Notes: a model not told the origin generated them from the sequence alone. Counted from the first letter of the stretch, positions 21,256 through 34,100 are shown. The stretch: DNA of 51,281 nucleotides from Fusarium oxysporum f. sp. lycopersici 4287 (GCF_000149955.1 NW_017264849.1:13695-64975), one strand, 5' to 3'. A program made the numbers and translations.

Positions 21256-22068
21256 CTTCCTCTCTGATGTTGATCAACTTCAGCTCACTCAATCGTAAGC
21301 GCCCAATCAATGTGCAGCTGAAAATGTACTGGTGTAGGATTAAAAATACCCCTCATTTTCATCAGACATGGGCCAACAGTAATTGAACACGCTGCTGCCC
21401 GACACTGCCAAGGATATGCGAATAAGATGGACCCTGGTTCCCAATGCAGTATTCTAATTGACGCATCTTTGGACATGAGCGGTTAAGTAGTACTCGGGAT
21501 TTTTTGCAAATGCGCTTGAGGACCGTAGAGAGCGACGTAGTAACTGCATCTGTGACACCTATTTGTTACCCTGTGACACTGGGGCGATTCAAACGAATCA
21601 ACCATTCTCTGGTCCCCCCAAAAGTTTCCAATACGTGAATTACGAACGACGAACCTGCCATATATCCACACAGCCTTGTTGGTGAAGTTGCAGTCTCCAC
21701 TTTGACCGTTTCATTGCGTTTTGGGGGCTGAAGTACATGATGTGATTCCAAGCCTGAAAATCCGGACACCTCAGTAAGATAACTAAGGGTCTTCTCGTAA
21801 TCCCCTGCTTCTCAACCCTGTCTAGTATACGATTAAAGCTTAGTCAGTCAGCTTAGCGGACAGTTCTCAGCCAATCGGTCCCCCCCAAGTTCACCCCCAG
21901 GATGACGAGAAGACCCTTAGTTATCCTACTTCGTACTTGCCAGCACCAGATGCTCTCTGTCAGCCCGATTACAAAAGACCGAGCATAGTTCTTGTTTCTA
22001 TAACTATTCATCAAAGGGCTGACACTTTGCAACACCCAGTCATCAACCAGCCAAGCTAATTGTTGATC
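21256..22068. other. Intergenic region upstream of the AAA+ gene
   Basis: No gene recognised. It holds the small inverted-repeat element annotated at 21773-21930 and the presumed promoter of the ATPase gene. Confidence 0.4.
21773..21930. mobile_element. Small inverted-repeat element, MITE-like
   Basis: Two inverted copies of about 30 bp sharing gataactaagggtcttctc lie at 21773-21804 and 21900-21930, separated by about 95 bp. Dinucleotide TA sits at the outer edge of each arm (21775-21776 and 21927-21928), which would fit a mariner-type insertion. Length about 158 bp, no coding capacity. Confidence 0.6.
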
Positions 22069-25000
22069 ATGGCAATTCCGGCTGCAGGTCAGGAACAAGC
22101 TTTGCCTCCAGCTCTGTCGAGGGCTGTCGAGGAAGATGTAAAGATCAGTCATACTCATCTTACCGAAGATGAAGAGGGGCTGAGAATCGACAAAGAACGT
22201 GTCTCTGCAACCCATTTACAATCGAAAGCGTTTCAGGATGATCCGGCATCTCCTGGCCGAGAGGCGAACCAGGCTGAGGCACCTAACGGCCTCGCTGCAG
22301 ATTCTCACCAAAATTCCGACGAGTCTCCTTCCACCTTGATGTTAGAAATTAGTAGTTTGCGAGATAAGCTACGCTTTCTCCAGGAGAAAGTGGGAAAAGC
22401 CTCAGACAGGAGTGATATCAATCAGGACCGCCAAGTTGAAGACGAACGGCAGCTGCGTAAGCGGATCCGGAGGGCTCACTTCGCCAAAAACTGGGTAGAC
22501 GAGGCGGAAACCTGCGCAAACCAGAACTGGGTTGAGCGAATTAATTGCGGACATGATGGGCAGTACCTACACATGATCACGGCCTCGGGTACAGACGCCT
22601 ATACTGATAATGTTGACGGTGATGGAAGCACAAAGTTTCAGAGTGAACAAGAACGTGAGTTTTGGTACGGGGTTCCTCATAAACCTCATCGTGGCCTACG
22701 TCCGCCAACCTCACTACGACCAAACTACTCTCGAAAGCTTGGGCCGCCCACTGAATGGGATATGTCAGACAGCGATGAATGGAGTAGCGATGGATCGATA
22801 CGCACACGGGACTTTGAATATTTCCGTGCCAGACTCCGGGGAGATTTCGAGTGGGAGCTTGATCGCCTTGCTGCTCAGAAGAGAAGATTCGAGTATTTCA
22901 AGAAAAAGAAGCAGGCTAAAGCAGAAAGACAAGCAAGATTAGAGAGGGGAGAACTAGTGTCGTCTGACAGCGAAGACGACGACAGTCAAGCAGGAAAAGG
23001 CGAAGATGCAGAAGAAAATTACAAGGCTCCCGTTCTCCAACCCGCCCTCAATCGTATGGAATGGGGAGAATTTAGAGCCTCTCGGTTCACAGTTGCTAGA
23101 TCTTCCTTCATAATCGACATACTTGTTGGAGAACCGCAAATACTAGGTGGCTTCTTCCAGCAGTACCGCGGCAAGTATTTGGAAGAAAAGACTATTCCCC
23201 ATCGCTTCAAGGCAGTTGAAGGTCACCAAGTGCAGAAAGGCGAAGGCGCAGGTCAAGGATCCTCGCGTATGGCCGTCCCGGATGGAGAAGCACCTCTTCC
23301 TGAACGAATTAGGATTCATTCCAAAGAAATTATCAGGACTCTTGCAATCATCCATGGCTCTGAGTTGACGTCTGCTGACATGTACAACAGCTCAATAGTT
23401 ATGCTCCGTCCTTATCGGATGTTGACGTACTATGAGAATGAAATTCGACAATGGCACTCCCGGTTGGAAGAACAGTATCGGAACCCTGAATTGGCTGCTA
23501 ATGATGAGCCTGCCGCTAATGACGAGGCGCCACAGAAGGACGGAGCGAAAGATGGTAAGTTGTTTCTTTTTCTTTTTCTTTCTTTTCTTTGTTATAATCG
23601 CTTGAATGGGCTTTTGCAAAGCTACGCAAAGCATAGCATACTGACTTAACTCTTTTAGATAACGAAAATGAAGACACAGACTCGACACAAGAGGAAACGT
23701 CTGGAGTTGAAGACCCGCAGGGACTCAGCAAGTCCAGAACCGCGCTGGAGCATTTGACATACCTACTCAAGTTCATGGACGACTATGTCCACAAAAGATT
23801 GGACTATTTGAAAAGTTCAAGCTGTGAAAAGATATTCTTTTCTGACATCTGGCACTTGTTCAAGCCAGGGGGCCAGGTCATTTCTGCTGATGGTAAGCAG
23901 ATATACCAGATCTTCAACGTGACTTCAACACCTCATATTGGCGAGGAACGTTTTTCAAAGTTTGCAAAGGAGGATGAAGATTCTCGTGAAGCAGCCGACG
24001 GTCAAATTGTCATCCAATGTGTCTTTATCCACTTTGATGGACGCCAAATTGGCCCAGTTGTGAGAAACGTTAGCATTCCCAAGTTCGACGGTGAAAAGGC
24101 TGTTACTTCGTTGGAAATCTATCCCTTACGATTTCACGTTCGCAAGAAACTGGAAAGACAAATCATGGGACGGAAGCCGACGGGAGATGAAATTGGCAAG
24201 TCTTTGAGGGATGGCGTCGCCAAGCTGCAGGAGACACTTATCGAAAGAGGCAAACTATTTACGGAGGTGGCAGCCGTCAAGCACATGTACTACTCGGGTC
24301 TGACTGTTGACACACGCGATGAGGTTCAGAGCCAGGTCATGATAGACTTTGCAGAGGCTTTCCTGGTGGAGAAGAATGGCAATTGGAGGCCAGAAGTCAA
24401 ACATTTGGTTGGGATGGTTGAGATTTCTAATTCGCTACGTCGCGATGCACCATGCACGGCGCTATGTTGCGCAGAAGAAAGTGTTCACAACGACATATAT
24501 GTGGACAATAAGCGACATTACGACTTCATGAAGGAAATGCTGAGAGGCGTCGAGGATGGCGTGGACGACTTGCCGCCCGCCGCTATATATCCCCGCCCTT
24601 TGGAGACTCTCAAGACAGGGGGGAGTACGCTGACGAGAGATGATTTGCTCATCATGTCGTATACTGTTTTTGGATTTGTCCTTCGAGATCGCTCATGGGG
24701 TACGTCGATGACTATTCTCCATCGTCTCAACTGTTGACCACCAAGCTAACGACTCCATGAACAGCCCAGTTGGATTTAACGCACCTCACCCACTTCACCG
24801 ACTCCGTCGACGATTCCTCTGCTGGTAATGATGACGAGACTGAAGATGACAAGACAGCTTTTGGCCGGCTCGTTCTACCACCGGGCCACAAGAACATGGT
24901 ACTCTCACTGATTTCTCAACATTTTCGAAATAAGGCAGCGCAGCGAGACAGGGACAGGGATGAACAGGTTGACATCGTTCGTGGAAAGGGTATGCCTTTG

Positions 25001-26609
25001 AGAGAATTAATGACTCTTTCTTCACAAATTATTTTCTGATAACGAGACAGGAAAGGGACTTATTATCCTCCTGCACGGCGCCCCAGGCGTAGGAAAGACA
25101 ACAACAGCCGGTAAGAATCACACGAGACCATTAGCTACTGGCTTGATGAACTTGTGTACATTTGACTAACAAACCTGACAGAGGGTGTCGCCGAGAAGTT
25201 CAAGAAGCCTCTGTTCCAGATAACATGCGGTACGTATCATGCACACGTTGGCTATAGCTTTCCATCTGCCCTAATCCTCTTTATGCTTTGAGCCCTTGGG
25301 CCCTTCTGATATCGATTACAGGTGACCTTGGATCGTCCCCAAAGGACGTAGAAGATGCTTTGCAAACGAACTTTGCACTGGCCAACAGATGGGGCTGTAT
25401 TCTCCTTCTCGACGAGGCTGATGTGTTTCTGGCTGAGAGACGAAGAGATGACTTTAACCGCAATGGACTAGTGGCAGGTCAGTGTTGATCAAGCTTTCTC
25501 GACTTTGATCTTTAGAGAAAGACTCTTCGGCAACATACTAACCCACTGTGCTAGTCTTCCTCCGAGTCCTAGAGTATTACGCTGGTATCCTATTCCTCAC
25601 TACGAATCGCATTGGAGACTTTGACGAAGCCTTTGCTTCTAGGATTCACATGAGTCTTCACTATCCACCTCTCAAGCTGGTTTCAACTTCCAAGATCTTC
25701 GAGCTCAACCTCAAAATGATCAAGAAACGATACCAAGAAGCTGACAGGAAGATAACCATTGACATGCAGGGAATTGGGGAGTACGCCGAAGAGTATTGGC
25801 AGAGGAACGTAAAAGCGCGGCTGAACGGACGCCAAATTCGAAATGCCTGTCAGACTGCGTTGGCTCTCGCAGAGTTCGACGCTCAGCCAGAGGGCAGCAA
25901 GTATGACCTGACTGTCAGGTCGGATGCCAAGGTACACTTGACGGTGAAGCATATCCAGACCGTTTCAGACGCTTACCTCGAATTCATCGAGTACCTCAAG
26001 GCAGTTCACGGCACTGATGCAGAAACGCATGCGAATGAGGCTGGCCTAAGAGCCTTGGAAACAGCTTACTTGGCTATGAGATCTGGTGCTGGCCACAGAG
26101 GGATGGGTTCTGCTGAAGCAAGGAATAATCCGCTTCACAGCTTTAAGCTGCAAACCCAGTCATCGCAGTCTCAAACGCACATGCGTCCAGATCAGGGGAA
26201 TTTCGCGCAGCAACACCGCCAAGGGCCTTCATACGAGGTAGGGCAGGCCTCGATGGGACCGTACAATACACCGCCGCGAATGGGTGGTCCACAGCCTGGC
26301 ATGGCACTATATCAGGCAACGACCATGTCCAATCCAAGTTATCAGCAGCATCCAAGCAACATCCCAGCTGTAGACCAGTTCCATCACTCCGGAGGTCAGC
26401 AGCGTCTCTCACCATCTCAGCACATGTCATATTCCCCATCTCCATCTAGTTCAACAGGACAGTATCAGCATCTCACAGGCGATGCCACGAATCAAAATAT
26501 GACCTCAATATATGGACAGTCAGCTGAGCCGTTCGGGCAGCAGGATCCAAGGTCGGGAAATATCTGGCCTACGAATGTAGAGAGGATCAACAACCCAGGA
26601 GCGCCTTGA
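22069..26609 (+). CDS. AAA+ ATPase with large N-terminal region and Gln/Ser/Pro-rich tail
   Basis: Seven exons (22069-23554, 23659-24699, 24765-24989, 25051-25110, 25182-25229, 25322-25477, 25555-26609) sum to 1356 residues plus stop. One AAA+ module lies near 915-1110: Walker A GAPGVGKT at 927-934, Walker B LLLDEADVF with acidic pair 984-985, and sensor-1 Asn in FLTTNR at 1023. The N-terminal 300 residues are acidic and charged, with a short coiled coil (MLEISSLRDKLRFLQEKV). Residues about 330-850 form the uncharacterised region that precedes the ATPase in this fungal family (DUF7025 type, from memory). The last 180 residues are Q/S/P/G-rich and probably disordered. The substrate is unknown. 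The ATPase core is split by five short introns, while the rest is in long exons. Confidence 0.88.
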
Positions 26610-26898
26610 GGCATTATATCAAAGATAGTGTTATTTTTCATTAGATTTATTATCAAAAGCCTCTAGCCTCTTGTATTATTAACATCGCTGCATCTTCTTG
26701 AGCAGGTTAGCGAGGTGTGTCCACTCTTTTGGCGGAGAAGATATTGTAACATTTTCGCTGATCTTGAATTCCTGATCACCGACGAAGCGACATCAAGGCC
26801 TGTCTGATATACTTTTCTCGTGTCATAAAAGAAAATAAATAATATGAACCTTAAACATGAGTCAACTATAACATTTTACAGTTAAATCTTCTTTTATC
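26610..26898. other. Convergent intergenic region
   Basis: 3' ends of a plus-strand and a minus-strand gene meet here. AT-rich, with nothing else recognised. Confidence 0.4.
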
Positions 26899-27423
26899 TT
26901 AAAAGTTACCCTTTGAAATGCCATTGCTCACTTTGACAAACTCGCAATCCAGGCCGACTGGGAAATCACCAGAACCTAAAGAAAGAGTCGATGGTCCCCC
27001 TACCCGAAGCCCGCGTAGCTTTCCATCTCTATCATATGCATACAGAGAGACCCTGTTGTCAGCCAACTGCTCACCACGAAGTCCATGGATATAAGCATCT
27101 TCGGATGTCACAAGATTGGTATGGTCGTGGGTATAAAAGAGAACGCCGATTCTGGCGGCCGAACCGTACTGGAGGCAACGGAGGTCTCCCTTATCACCAA
27201 TGGGCCAGCCCTGATTGGGTCGATCATCGCCGTTATAGCGCTGATAGCGTAGTACCATTCCTTGTCCAGCATCAATAGCAGATATGAAACACTTTGTTGC
27301 ACGGCCCCCTTCAGTCCTGTGGATGAAAAAGAGGTCCTTTCCATCAGCCAGTGCGAGTTTATACCAATTATCTGGACCAGATTTGATGTCCTGACCCTGG
27401 TTGTCTTTGAGGTTCTGTTTCAT
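26899..27423 (-). CDS. Hypothetical protein, about 174 residues, probable beta-rich fold
   Basis: Open frame from ATG 27423 (MKQNLKDNQGQD) to 26899. The sequence is rich in Gly, Asp and aromatic residues, with alternating short hydrophobic strands (NWYKLALADGKDLFFIHRTE, IGVLFYTHDH, RVSLYAYDRDG), suggesting a beta-propeller- or lectin-like fold; the family is not recognised. An alternative 5' end exists: ATGGTG at about 27471, then a GTAAGT donor and AAACAG acceptor, would give MV-NLKDNQ and bypass the first ATG. Both give nearly the same protein. No signal peptide. Confidence 0.6.
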   Translation of the reverse strand: MKQNLKDNQGQDIKSGPDNWYKLALADGKDLFFIHRTEGGRATKCFISAIDAGQGMVLRYQRYNGDDRPNQGWPIGDKGDLRCLQYGSAARIGVLFYTHDHTNLVTSEDAYIHGLRGEQLADNRVSLYAYDRDGKLRGLRVGGPSTLSLGSGDFPVGLDCEFVKVSNGISKGNF

Positions 27424-27978
27424 AGATGTCAGCCATGTCAGAAGACACCTTGACTAGTACTTACCACCATAGTAAGTGCTTCTTAAACAATCTTATATAT
27501 AGGAGTATAGTAAGAATAGTAAATAAAGTGATTGTGAAATAATAAAAGGGATGGTTTAAGTTTTCCCTCTCTTTGGTACAGATGTAATGCTCTTAAGTAC
27601 TTCCATTCATAGCTATATACATATCTTCCTGCCAGGTGCACCAGTCTGCTTGTGGCTGGCATTAGGCAGCTGAGCCAAGCTTTTTCGAGGCTGTTCTGTT
27701 GATATAATTGACCTTCAGAAAAATAGGATTCAATATTCTCAAGTTCTGATCCGCAGCTAAAATGCAGCCTGTAAGCAACCTTTTCAAATGCCCATGTAAC
27801 TAATGGAGAAACCCGAGCATTGAGAATAGAGCTGAACTTGATTGTTATGTCCAAAATCAGTCAGCAGTCAATTACAATATTACAATAACGACAGATGGAG
27901 AAGGGATCGACCACCGAAACAAGCTGGGGCAGGGTTCATGTCAGCTTGCAAGTCTTGAAGGGAAAGAAGACGACATAC
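27424..27978. other. Intergenic; weak minus-strand frame without ATG
   Basis: A minus-strand frame of about 120 codons (27854-27483) opens at TTG and has no upstream ATG. It reads plausibly in places but no family or splice partner was found. Otherwise nothing. Confidence 0.3.
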
Positions 27979-28224
27979 TTATTCTTTGGAATGTAAAAGT
28001 CGAGCAATAATACTGTTTTTGAACTTGGTCTTCTTCTTGTTTCCGTTGCGATGCTGAGAGTTTCTTGGATGGTAATGACCCATAGCTTCTGAGTACGAAG
28101 GAAGTCGGTTCTCGGTTCTTTGACTTGTTCGTGGTCCAGTGAAACCGCAGCCAACACAGCGGCATTGGCCCAAAGACGATGTTTGGGAGACGCGGGAAGT
28201 TTGTAAGTCCACGTATCGATCCAT
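27979..28224 (-). CDS. Hypothetical small basic protein with a Cys cluster
   Basis: 81 residues from ATG 28224. The N-terminal third has CRCVGCGFTGPRTSQR, a tight Cys cluster. A hydrophilic middle and a Lys-rich end (NGNKKKTKFKNS) follow. An overlapping frame from ATG 28282 (113 residues) is an alternative but looks less protein-like. The family is not recognised. The upstream spacer carries repeated TTCGCCGAA palindromes. A real gene is possible but not proven. Confidence 0.33.
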   Translation of the reverse strand: MDRYVDLQTSRVSQTSSLGQCRCVGCGFTGPRTSQRTENRLPSYSEAMGHYHPRNSQHRNGNKKKTKFKNSIIARLLHSKE

Positions 28225-28351
28225 TTTCCTTTAACTCGATAAATGCCGACGGTGAATAATTATTTGAGTGATAGTAATTCATAGTTCAAGTTGTATAAGA
28301 AGTTTGGCCATGTTAAAGTATTTAAGTTAACGTTGGGTAAGGCGGTGGGGC

Positions 28352-28420
28352 TCGGCGAAAGGTCCCTTGCTACCCCATACAACTTTCGCCGAAAGAGTGA
28401 CGTAGCCAACTTCGCCGAAG
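28352..28420. promoter_or_regulatory. Cluster of three TTCGGCGAA-type palindromes
   Basis: TCGGCGAAAG (28352-28361) is inverted relative to CTTTCGCCGAAAG (28383-28395), which is itself palindromic; CTTCGCCGAAG follows at 28410-28420. The spacer lies between the 3' end of the regulator gene and the small gene at 27979-28224. The same palindrome occurs upstream of the urease gene at 34384-34396. They are candidate binding sites for a CGG/CCG-reading zinc-cluster regulator. Confidence 0.45.
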
Positions 28421-30734
28421 CTAGGGTTGGAGTGCCGCTTTGACATGGGCCGGCAGTGAAAATACGTCAGACAGACCAGCGGCGAAATATCCATCGATAC
28501 GCGCCAATGTTATTAGTAACATTGGAGAGACTTTGCTCTGGTCCCTTACAATCTGACGCCAAGACACGAGCATCTCCCTTGATCTCAGTGCCGCTTCCTG
28601 CGTAGGCGATTGAATGAAGACAACCATTGCAAAACTTGACATCACGGCGAAACAAACATTTGACCCTAGTACCAGGTTAACGGACTTTTGAGTCACGGAA
28701 ACGGGGGCGGGTATCCATCACTCACAAGAATACCAAAACTCATGGAAACGAGCGGGAGAGAGGTTTTTGACGAGACTTGACAGGCTCGTAGCCCAGGCCA
28801 AGGAGGACTGATGAAGGTTCTGAGTGACTGCATCATGTGAGCTCGTACCATCGACGGTGCTCCTCAGTGGTAACTCGAGATGCGATAGATCCGGTAGATC
28901 CCAGCAAAGGTTCTCGATATCATGCGGCTGAAGCTCCATAAACAGAGACGCTTCTGCAAGCTGCTGATCATCGACGATAAGCGGCGGTATAGCTGATGGC
29001 ACGATGGGTCGTAGGAGCGCTCTCCATACATATGTAACCAGTGTTGCGTGCGCCACGAGTATGGCTGCGGGATACGATGCCTTGTCGTTGAGCATGCCAT
29101 TGTTACTTGTTATTGTTGGTGACTCCGGGGCCAAGACTGAAGCACGCCATATGCTCAACTGCTNNNNNNNNNNNNNNNNNNNNNNNNNNNNNNNNNNNNN
29201 NNNNNNNNNNNNNNNNNNNNNNNNNNNNNNNNNNNNNNNNNNNNNNNNNNNNNNNNNNNNNNNNNNNNNNNNNNNNNNNNNNNNNNNNNNNNNNNNNNNN
29301 NNNNNNNNNNNNNNNNNNNNNNNNNNNNNNNNNNNNNNNNNNNNNNNNNNNNNNNNNNNNNNNNNNNNNNNNNNNNNNNNNNNNNNNNNNNNNNNNNNNN
29401 NNNNNNNNNNNNNNNNNNNNNNNNNNNNNNNNNNNNNNNNNNNNNNNNNNNNNNNNNNNNNNNNNNNNNNNNNNNNNNNNNNNNNNNNNNNNNNNNNNNN
29501 NNNNNNNNNNNNNNNNNNNNNNNNNNNNNNNNNNNNNNNNNNNNNNNNNNNNNNNNNNNNNNNNNNNNNNNNNNNNNNNNNNNNNNNNNNNNNNNNNNNN
29601 NNNNNNNNNNNNNNNNNNNNNNNNNNNNNNNNNNNNNNNNNNNNNNNNNNNNNNNNNNNNNNNNNNNNNNNNNNNNNNNNNNNNNNNNNNNNNNNNNNNN
29701 NNNNNNNNNNNNNNNNNNNNNNNNNNNNNNNNNNNNNNNNNNNNNNNNNNNNNNNNNNNNNNNNNNNNNNNNNNNNNNNNNNNNNNNNNNNNNNNNNNNN
29801 NNNNNNNNNNNNNNNNNNNNNNNNNNNNNNNNNNNNNNNNNNNNNNNNNNNNNNNNNNNNNNNNNNNNNNNNNNNNNNNNNNNNNNNNNNNNNNNNNNNN
29901 NNNNNNNNNNNNNNNNNNNNNNNNNNNNNNNNNNNNNNNNNNNNNNNNNNNNNNNNNNNNNNNNNNNNNNNNNNNNNNNNNNNNNNNNNNNNNNNNNNNN
30001 NNTACCGTCTCGATGAGCCTCAGACCCCATGACACAGGTATGAGCTCATTCAGTCTGACTCTTAGCGATGCGTCTACCATATCCGTCTCGTCTTGTCTCA
30101 CGATGAAGTGCACGGGAATCTTCTGCCTGTTAGGAACTCCACCGATGTTACGAAACTGCAGACCATAGAAGCTTCTGAGCCCATATTCATCGAACTGACA
30201 GTGGCGGAGCAACCACGGATCAGATTCAGAGGAAGCTCCCAGGAGAATGGAGGTTTGCCCGTTGATGTCGTCGAGGGACTTGGAGAACTGCAACTGGGTT
30301 GTAGCGGCCACACTGCCAAGGGCTGATGCTTGATGATACGGGACCTGGCTTTGGTGAGATAAGACGGGGGGAGTTGCTGCGAAGATGGTCGGTGCTTGAG
30401 AGGAAGCGTGTTGAGCTGGTATATCTCCCGTCTCGAAGGAGTTGTCAAGATCAAATGTGTTATCATGGGGGGCATGATTGACAGCTGGTGAATGAGCGCT
30501 ACTGGACACAGATCGAGTTCTGTTCTGTCGTGTCGTACGTCTTGATCGTCCTACGAAAGTACACGCAGTTTCTGTTTGCGCGCACCGCTGACACGGCGGT
30601 CTGTCATTCTCTATTTGACACCGAACCTTGCGGGCTCGACATTGGTCACAAGGCCGACGTCTGTTATGGAGTCGATAGGTGCGTGTGCCAGGTTCGTTAT
30701 GAGCACCGCTGTCATCTACCTCGCTGTTATCCAT
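28421..30734 (-). CDS. Zn(II)2Cys6 transcription factor, middle lost in an N gap
   Basis: ATG at 30734. The zinc cluster has Cys at residues 29, 32, 39, 48, 51 and 58 (CDQCRARKVRC then CQRCAQTETAC), with basic residues before it. A Ser/Pro/His-rich linker follows, then the start of the fungal regulatory domain (DEYGLRSFYGLQFRNIGG). Sequence is lost from 30002 to 29164. Downstream of the gap the correct frame is LSIWRASVLAPE and on through YPAAILVAHATLVTYVWRAL to FWYS. A GT-AG intron (28725-28666) then joins a last exon (28665-28421) ending AHVKAALQP. The C-terminal exons match the fungal regulator type whose middle homology region has RASLFAP and FWYSW motifs. The frame that runs straight through the N run and stops at 29103 is not the gene. 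Target unknown. Confidence 0.82.
29164..30002. other. Assembly gap (839 N)
   Basis: Undetermined bases inside the regulator gene 28421-30734. One or more introns may be hidden. Confidence 0.95.
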
Positions 30735-31109
30735 ATCGAGACTTGAAGTTCGGCATATAGAATTAATGGGGCAGGTATTATGGCTCTTATACCAGACGTT
30801 TCAATTGCATGACTGGGAAAATTTTACAAGGTGACAGTGCTGAGTCACAGTCGACATTGCTTATGACGCAGTACGCTAGTGCCTTGTTTTGGGGCCGCCT
30901 ATGCCAAGCCAGCCGCTACACCTCAAAGGTTTAGTGGCTTACACGGTCACTAACCTCAACACAGAAGCTCACTTGCTGTACTACTTCAACACGAGGGAAA
31001 CCTTTCAACCACAAGATATAGCAGCCTATGGAGCTTTTCATTGTATTATGGATTAAATTAAATACCAAGTCCAAAACAATCTCTAAGCTAAGTGTCCTTT
31101 GGTAACTAT
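30735..31109. other. Intergenic, regulator promoter and urease 3' flank
   Basis: Divided between the promoter of the minus-strand regulator and the 3' end of the minus-strand urease gene. Nothing else recognised. Confidence 0.4.
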
Positions 31110-34100
31110 CTAGTACAAGAACGATTGTCTCGTCAGAGGAAGAGAGCTCGCCGGCTCGGACCTGAGTTCCTTTCCATCGCAAGTAACAACCTATGGAATG
31201 ATTAGCCATTATTCGTCCCTCACCATCCGTAAATATAGATCTTACCAGAGTCTCAGGGTCTACATCAACCTTTGGTGTAGCACTGTTGTACTTCAGATCG
31301 CCCTTCTTTACCGTTCGGCAGTTCTTGACAACCTCAATCTGTTTCTTGAGGTTATACGAGTGGACGTCACCACCTTGTGCGATGCTTGCTTGGGATACAA
31401 ACATGACGCTCGACTCGGGATGTAGAGCCTGGAACTACGTCAGAAATTTCTCAATCAATGATTGCGAAGCAGTACTTACTCCATACATGGGTCGGCCGAT
31501 CAAAGGTTCGACATCTGCGACACTGTGAAAGGGTTAACACTTAACCATGATGAGGGAAAGGAAAGACTTACGCTCCGTTGGGGTCACCCTACAAGACGTG
31601 TTAGTAACTCTTGTCAGCGTCAAGATGAATTAGCTTACCATCTGTGCATAGGTAATAAAGCCCTTCTTCAAAACCTGGAATGGCTTCGTTCCAAACTCAG
31701 CTGGGTCCCAAATCACCAAGTCCGCCAGTTTACCAGCTTCAATACTACCAACAGCATGGTTGATTCCTTGCGTGATCGCAGGATTGATGGTATACTTGCT
31801 GATGAACCGTTTGACGCGGAAGTTATCTGCACCAGTATCCTTGTCTTCATCCAACGGTCCGCGTTGAACCTTGTTCTTATGCGCTGCTTTCCAAGTGCAC
31901 GTCAGCACCTCGGCTGATCGGCCCATAGCTTGAGAGTCCGATGACATGATGCTAATAGCCCCAATATCATGGAGAATATCCTCAGCTGAGATTGTCTCCT
32001 CCCTGATTCGGTTCTTCAGGAACGAGGCATCGTCGGGGTTATCCTTCGACAGGCGATGGCAGTTGGCAGCCATGTCGATGTGCTCATCGATAGTGTTCGT
32101 CGTAAAAGGCATCGTGGGAGTCGTGCTGCTCGGGAGAACGTTGGGATACGAGACTAGTTTGATCACGTCTGGCGCATGACCACCGCCTGCACCTTCAACA
32201 TGGTACACGTGAATGCTACGCCCTTTGAAGATTGCTGTGGTGTGTTCGAGGAAGCCTGCTTCGTTGAGGCCGTCGGTGTGGATATGGCATTGAATGTCTT
32301 GCTCTTCGCAGACACTATAGCAGTCAGCATGGTTCTGGGGCACAGTACGCTCATTGGTAGATGACTTACTTCAAGCAGTTGTCGATTGTTGAAGGCGTAC
32401 AGCCAAAGTCCTCGTGCAGCTTCAGTGCGATGACGCCAGCTTTGATCTGATCGAGAAGACCGACCCTTTCGGAGTCGCTGCCCTTTCCGACGAGGCCAAA
32501 GTTGAGGGGAAGTTGATCGCATGCTTGCATCATTTGTCGGATGTACTTCTTGCTAGCAGTGCCATTGACTGCTGTAGATGAGGTGCTGTTCATGTCAATA
32601 CTAACAATGCAACCTGGGTTGAGGGGTTGAAACTTACCTTGGGCCAGTACCTCCTCCAAAGAGCGTCGTGATACCGGATGAGATGGCCTCAAATGCCTGC
32701 TGGGGGCAGATATTGTGGACATGAGTATCGATTCCACCAGCAGTGACAATCTTACCTCCAGCGTCAATGATGTCGGTGTTTGACCCAATAACCATGTTAT
32801 CAGAGACACCATCCATCGTAGCTGGGTTACCAGCCTTTCCAATGCCGACAATAGCACCATCCTTGACGCCAATGTCGGCCTTGAAGATGCCCGTCCAATC
32901 AATGATAACAGCGTTGATAATAGCCAAGTCAAGACAGTCCGCGTCGGAGCATCCACTTGCAGCTCCCATCCCATCTCGAATAGTCTTGCCGCAACCCAAT
33001 GTGCACTCATCGCCATACGACGTACAATCTTTCTCGACTTTGACCCAGAGGTCAGTTGAGCCAAGACGAATACAGTCACCTGTCGTGGGTCCGTATGCAG
33101 AAGCATACTTCTCCCTACTAATTGAGCAAGGCTTGACAGTTTGTTGTTCTGTTGACCCCTCAAGTGAGTGTCGATACCCGGCCTGTTGCAGTTGCTGTAA
33201 GATCTTCTGAACGTTGGTGGGATCGACAGGACCTTTGGTGTAGCCACTTCCGCCCTGGATGATCCTAGAACCTCCAACCTGAACGAGAGTCACTGTCTTC
33301 GGTTCATTCGGCTCAAAGCGCAGAAACTCTCCAGCCGGAAGATCGAGGTGATAGCCGTAGGCCTTTCCGCGGTCGAAGTCGAGATCGGGGTTTGTTTCCA
33401 TGAAGTGAAAGTGAGAGCCGATCTGATAACCCACGTTAGCACGACAGAGGACGTATCTATGCGTGTAATGACCTACATGAACTGCCCGAGTACCCTGGTT
33501 CGTGACGGTAAGTCTCACTCGGCTGCGACCAGCATTGAGAACGATGTCCCCAGTGTCCGCCGGACGGATCGCGCCTGGCATCGCCAACGGATGGAAGTCT
33601 GCTTCATTAACAGCAGGAAACAGGTCCGAAGTAGGAATCGGAAGGAAGCTTCCATAAAGAGCCATCTTCAAGTCACCTTCATCAGTGCTGATCGGATTGT
33701 GGATAGTAATCAAATGAGTTCCCGTCTTGAAGGTTCCTTCGACCTGCATCTGCTTGAGCGTACCCACGACAGGAGGATGGACATGCCGGCGTCCCAAAAT
33801 GCCTTTTCCCAGTTTCATGAGATCAGCGACGGAGTAATCTTGGTTATGGATGATCTGATCACGTCAGTACCTTGAGAACAGCGCATTTGGGAGCGGAGCT
33901 TACTTCTTGGAGAACAGTAGCGATGAGAGCCTAATACTTGATTTAGCCTGTTCACTGTGGGACGGCATGTCTTGACTTACACTAGATTCGAGATGATTGA
34001 GCTTCTTTCCATGGGCCAGACGCCTCTGTGCAAGACGGCCCGCCTGGGAAAAGAGAAGCTTCTCGACCTGCAACCAATATTTCAGTGTCAACGATGCGCA

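Noticed and set aside
27483..27854. Minus-strand frame of 123 codons
   Set aside because: No ATG at the start and no family match. Reads partly like protein but not enough to call.
29004..30168. Plus- and minus-strand frames running through the N gap at 29164-30002
   Set aside because: They are open only because N cannot form stops. The regulator on the minus strand uses another frame after the gap.
31630..32343. Separate minus-strand hydrolase-like frame
   Set aside because: It is exon 6 of urease, not a distinct amidohydrolase gene.
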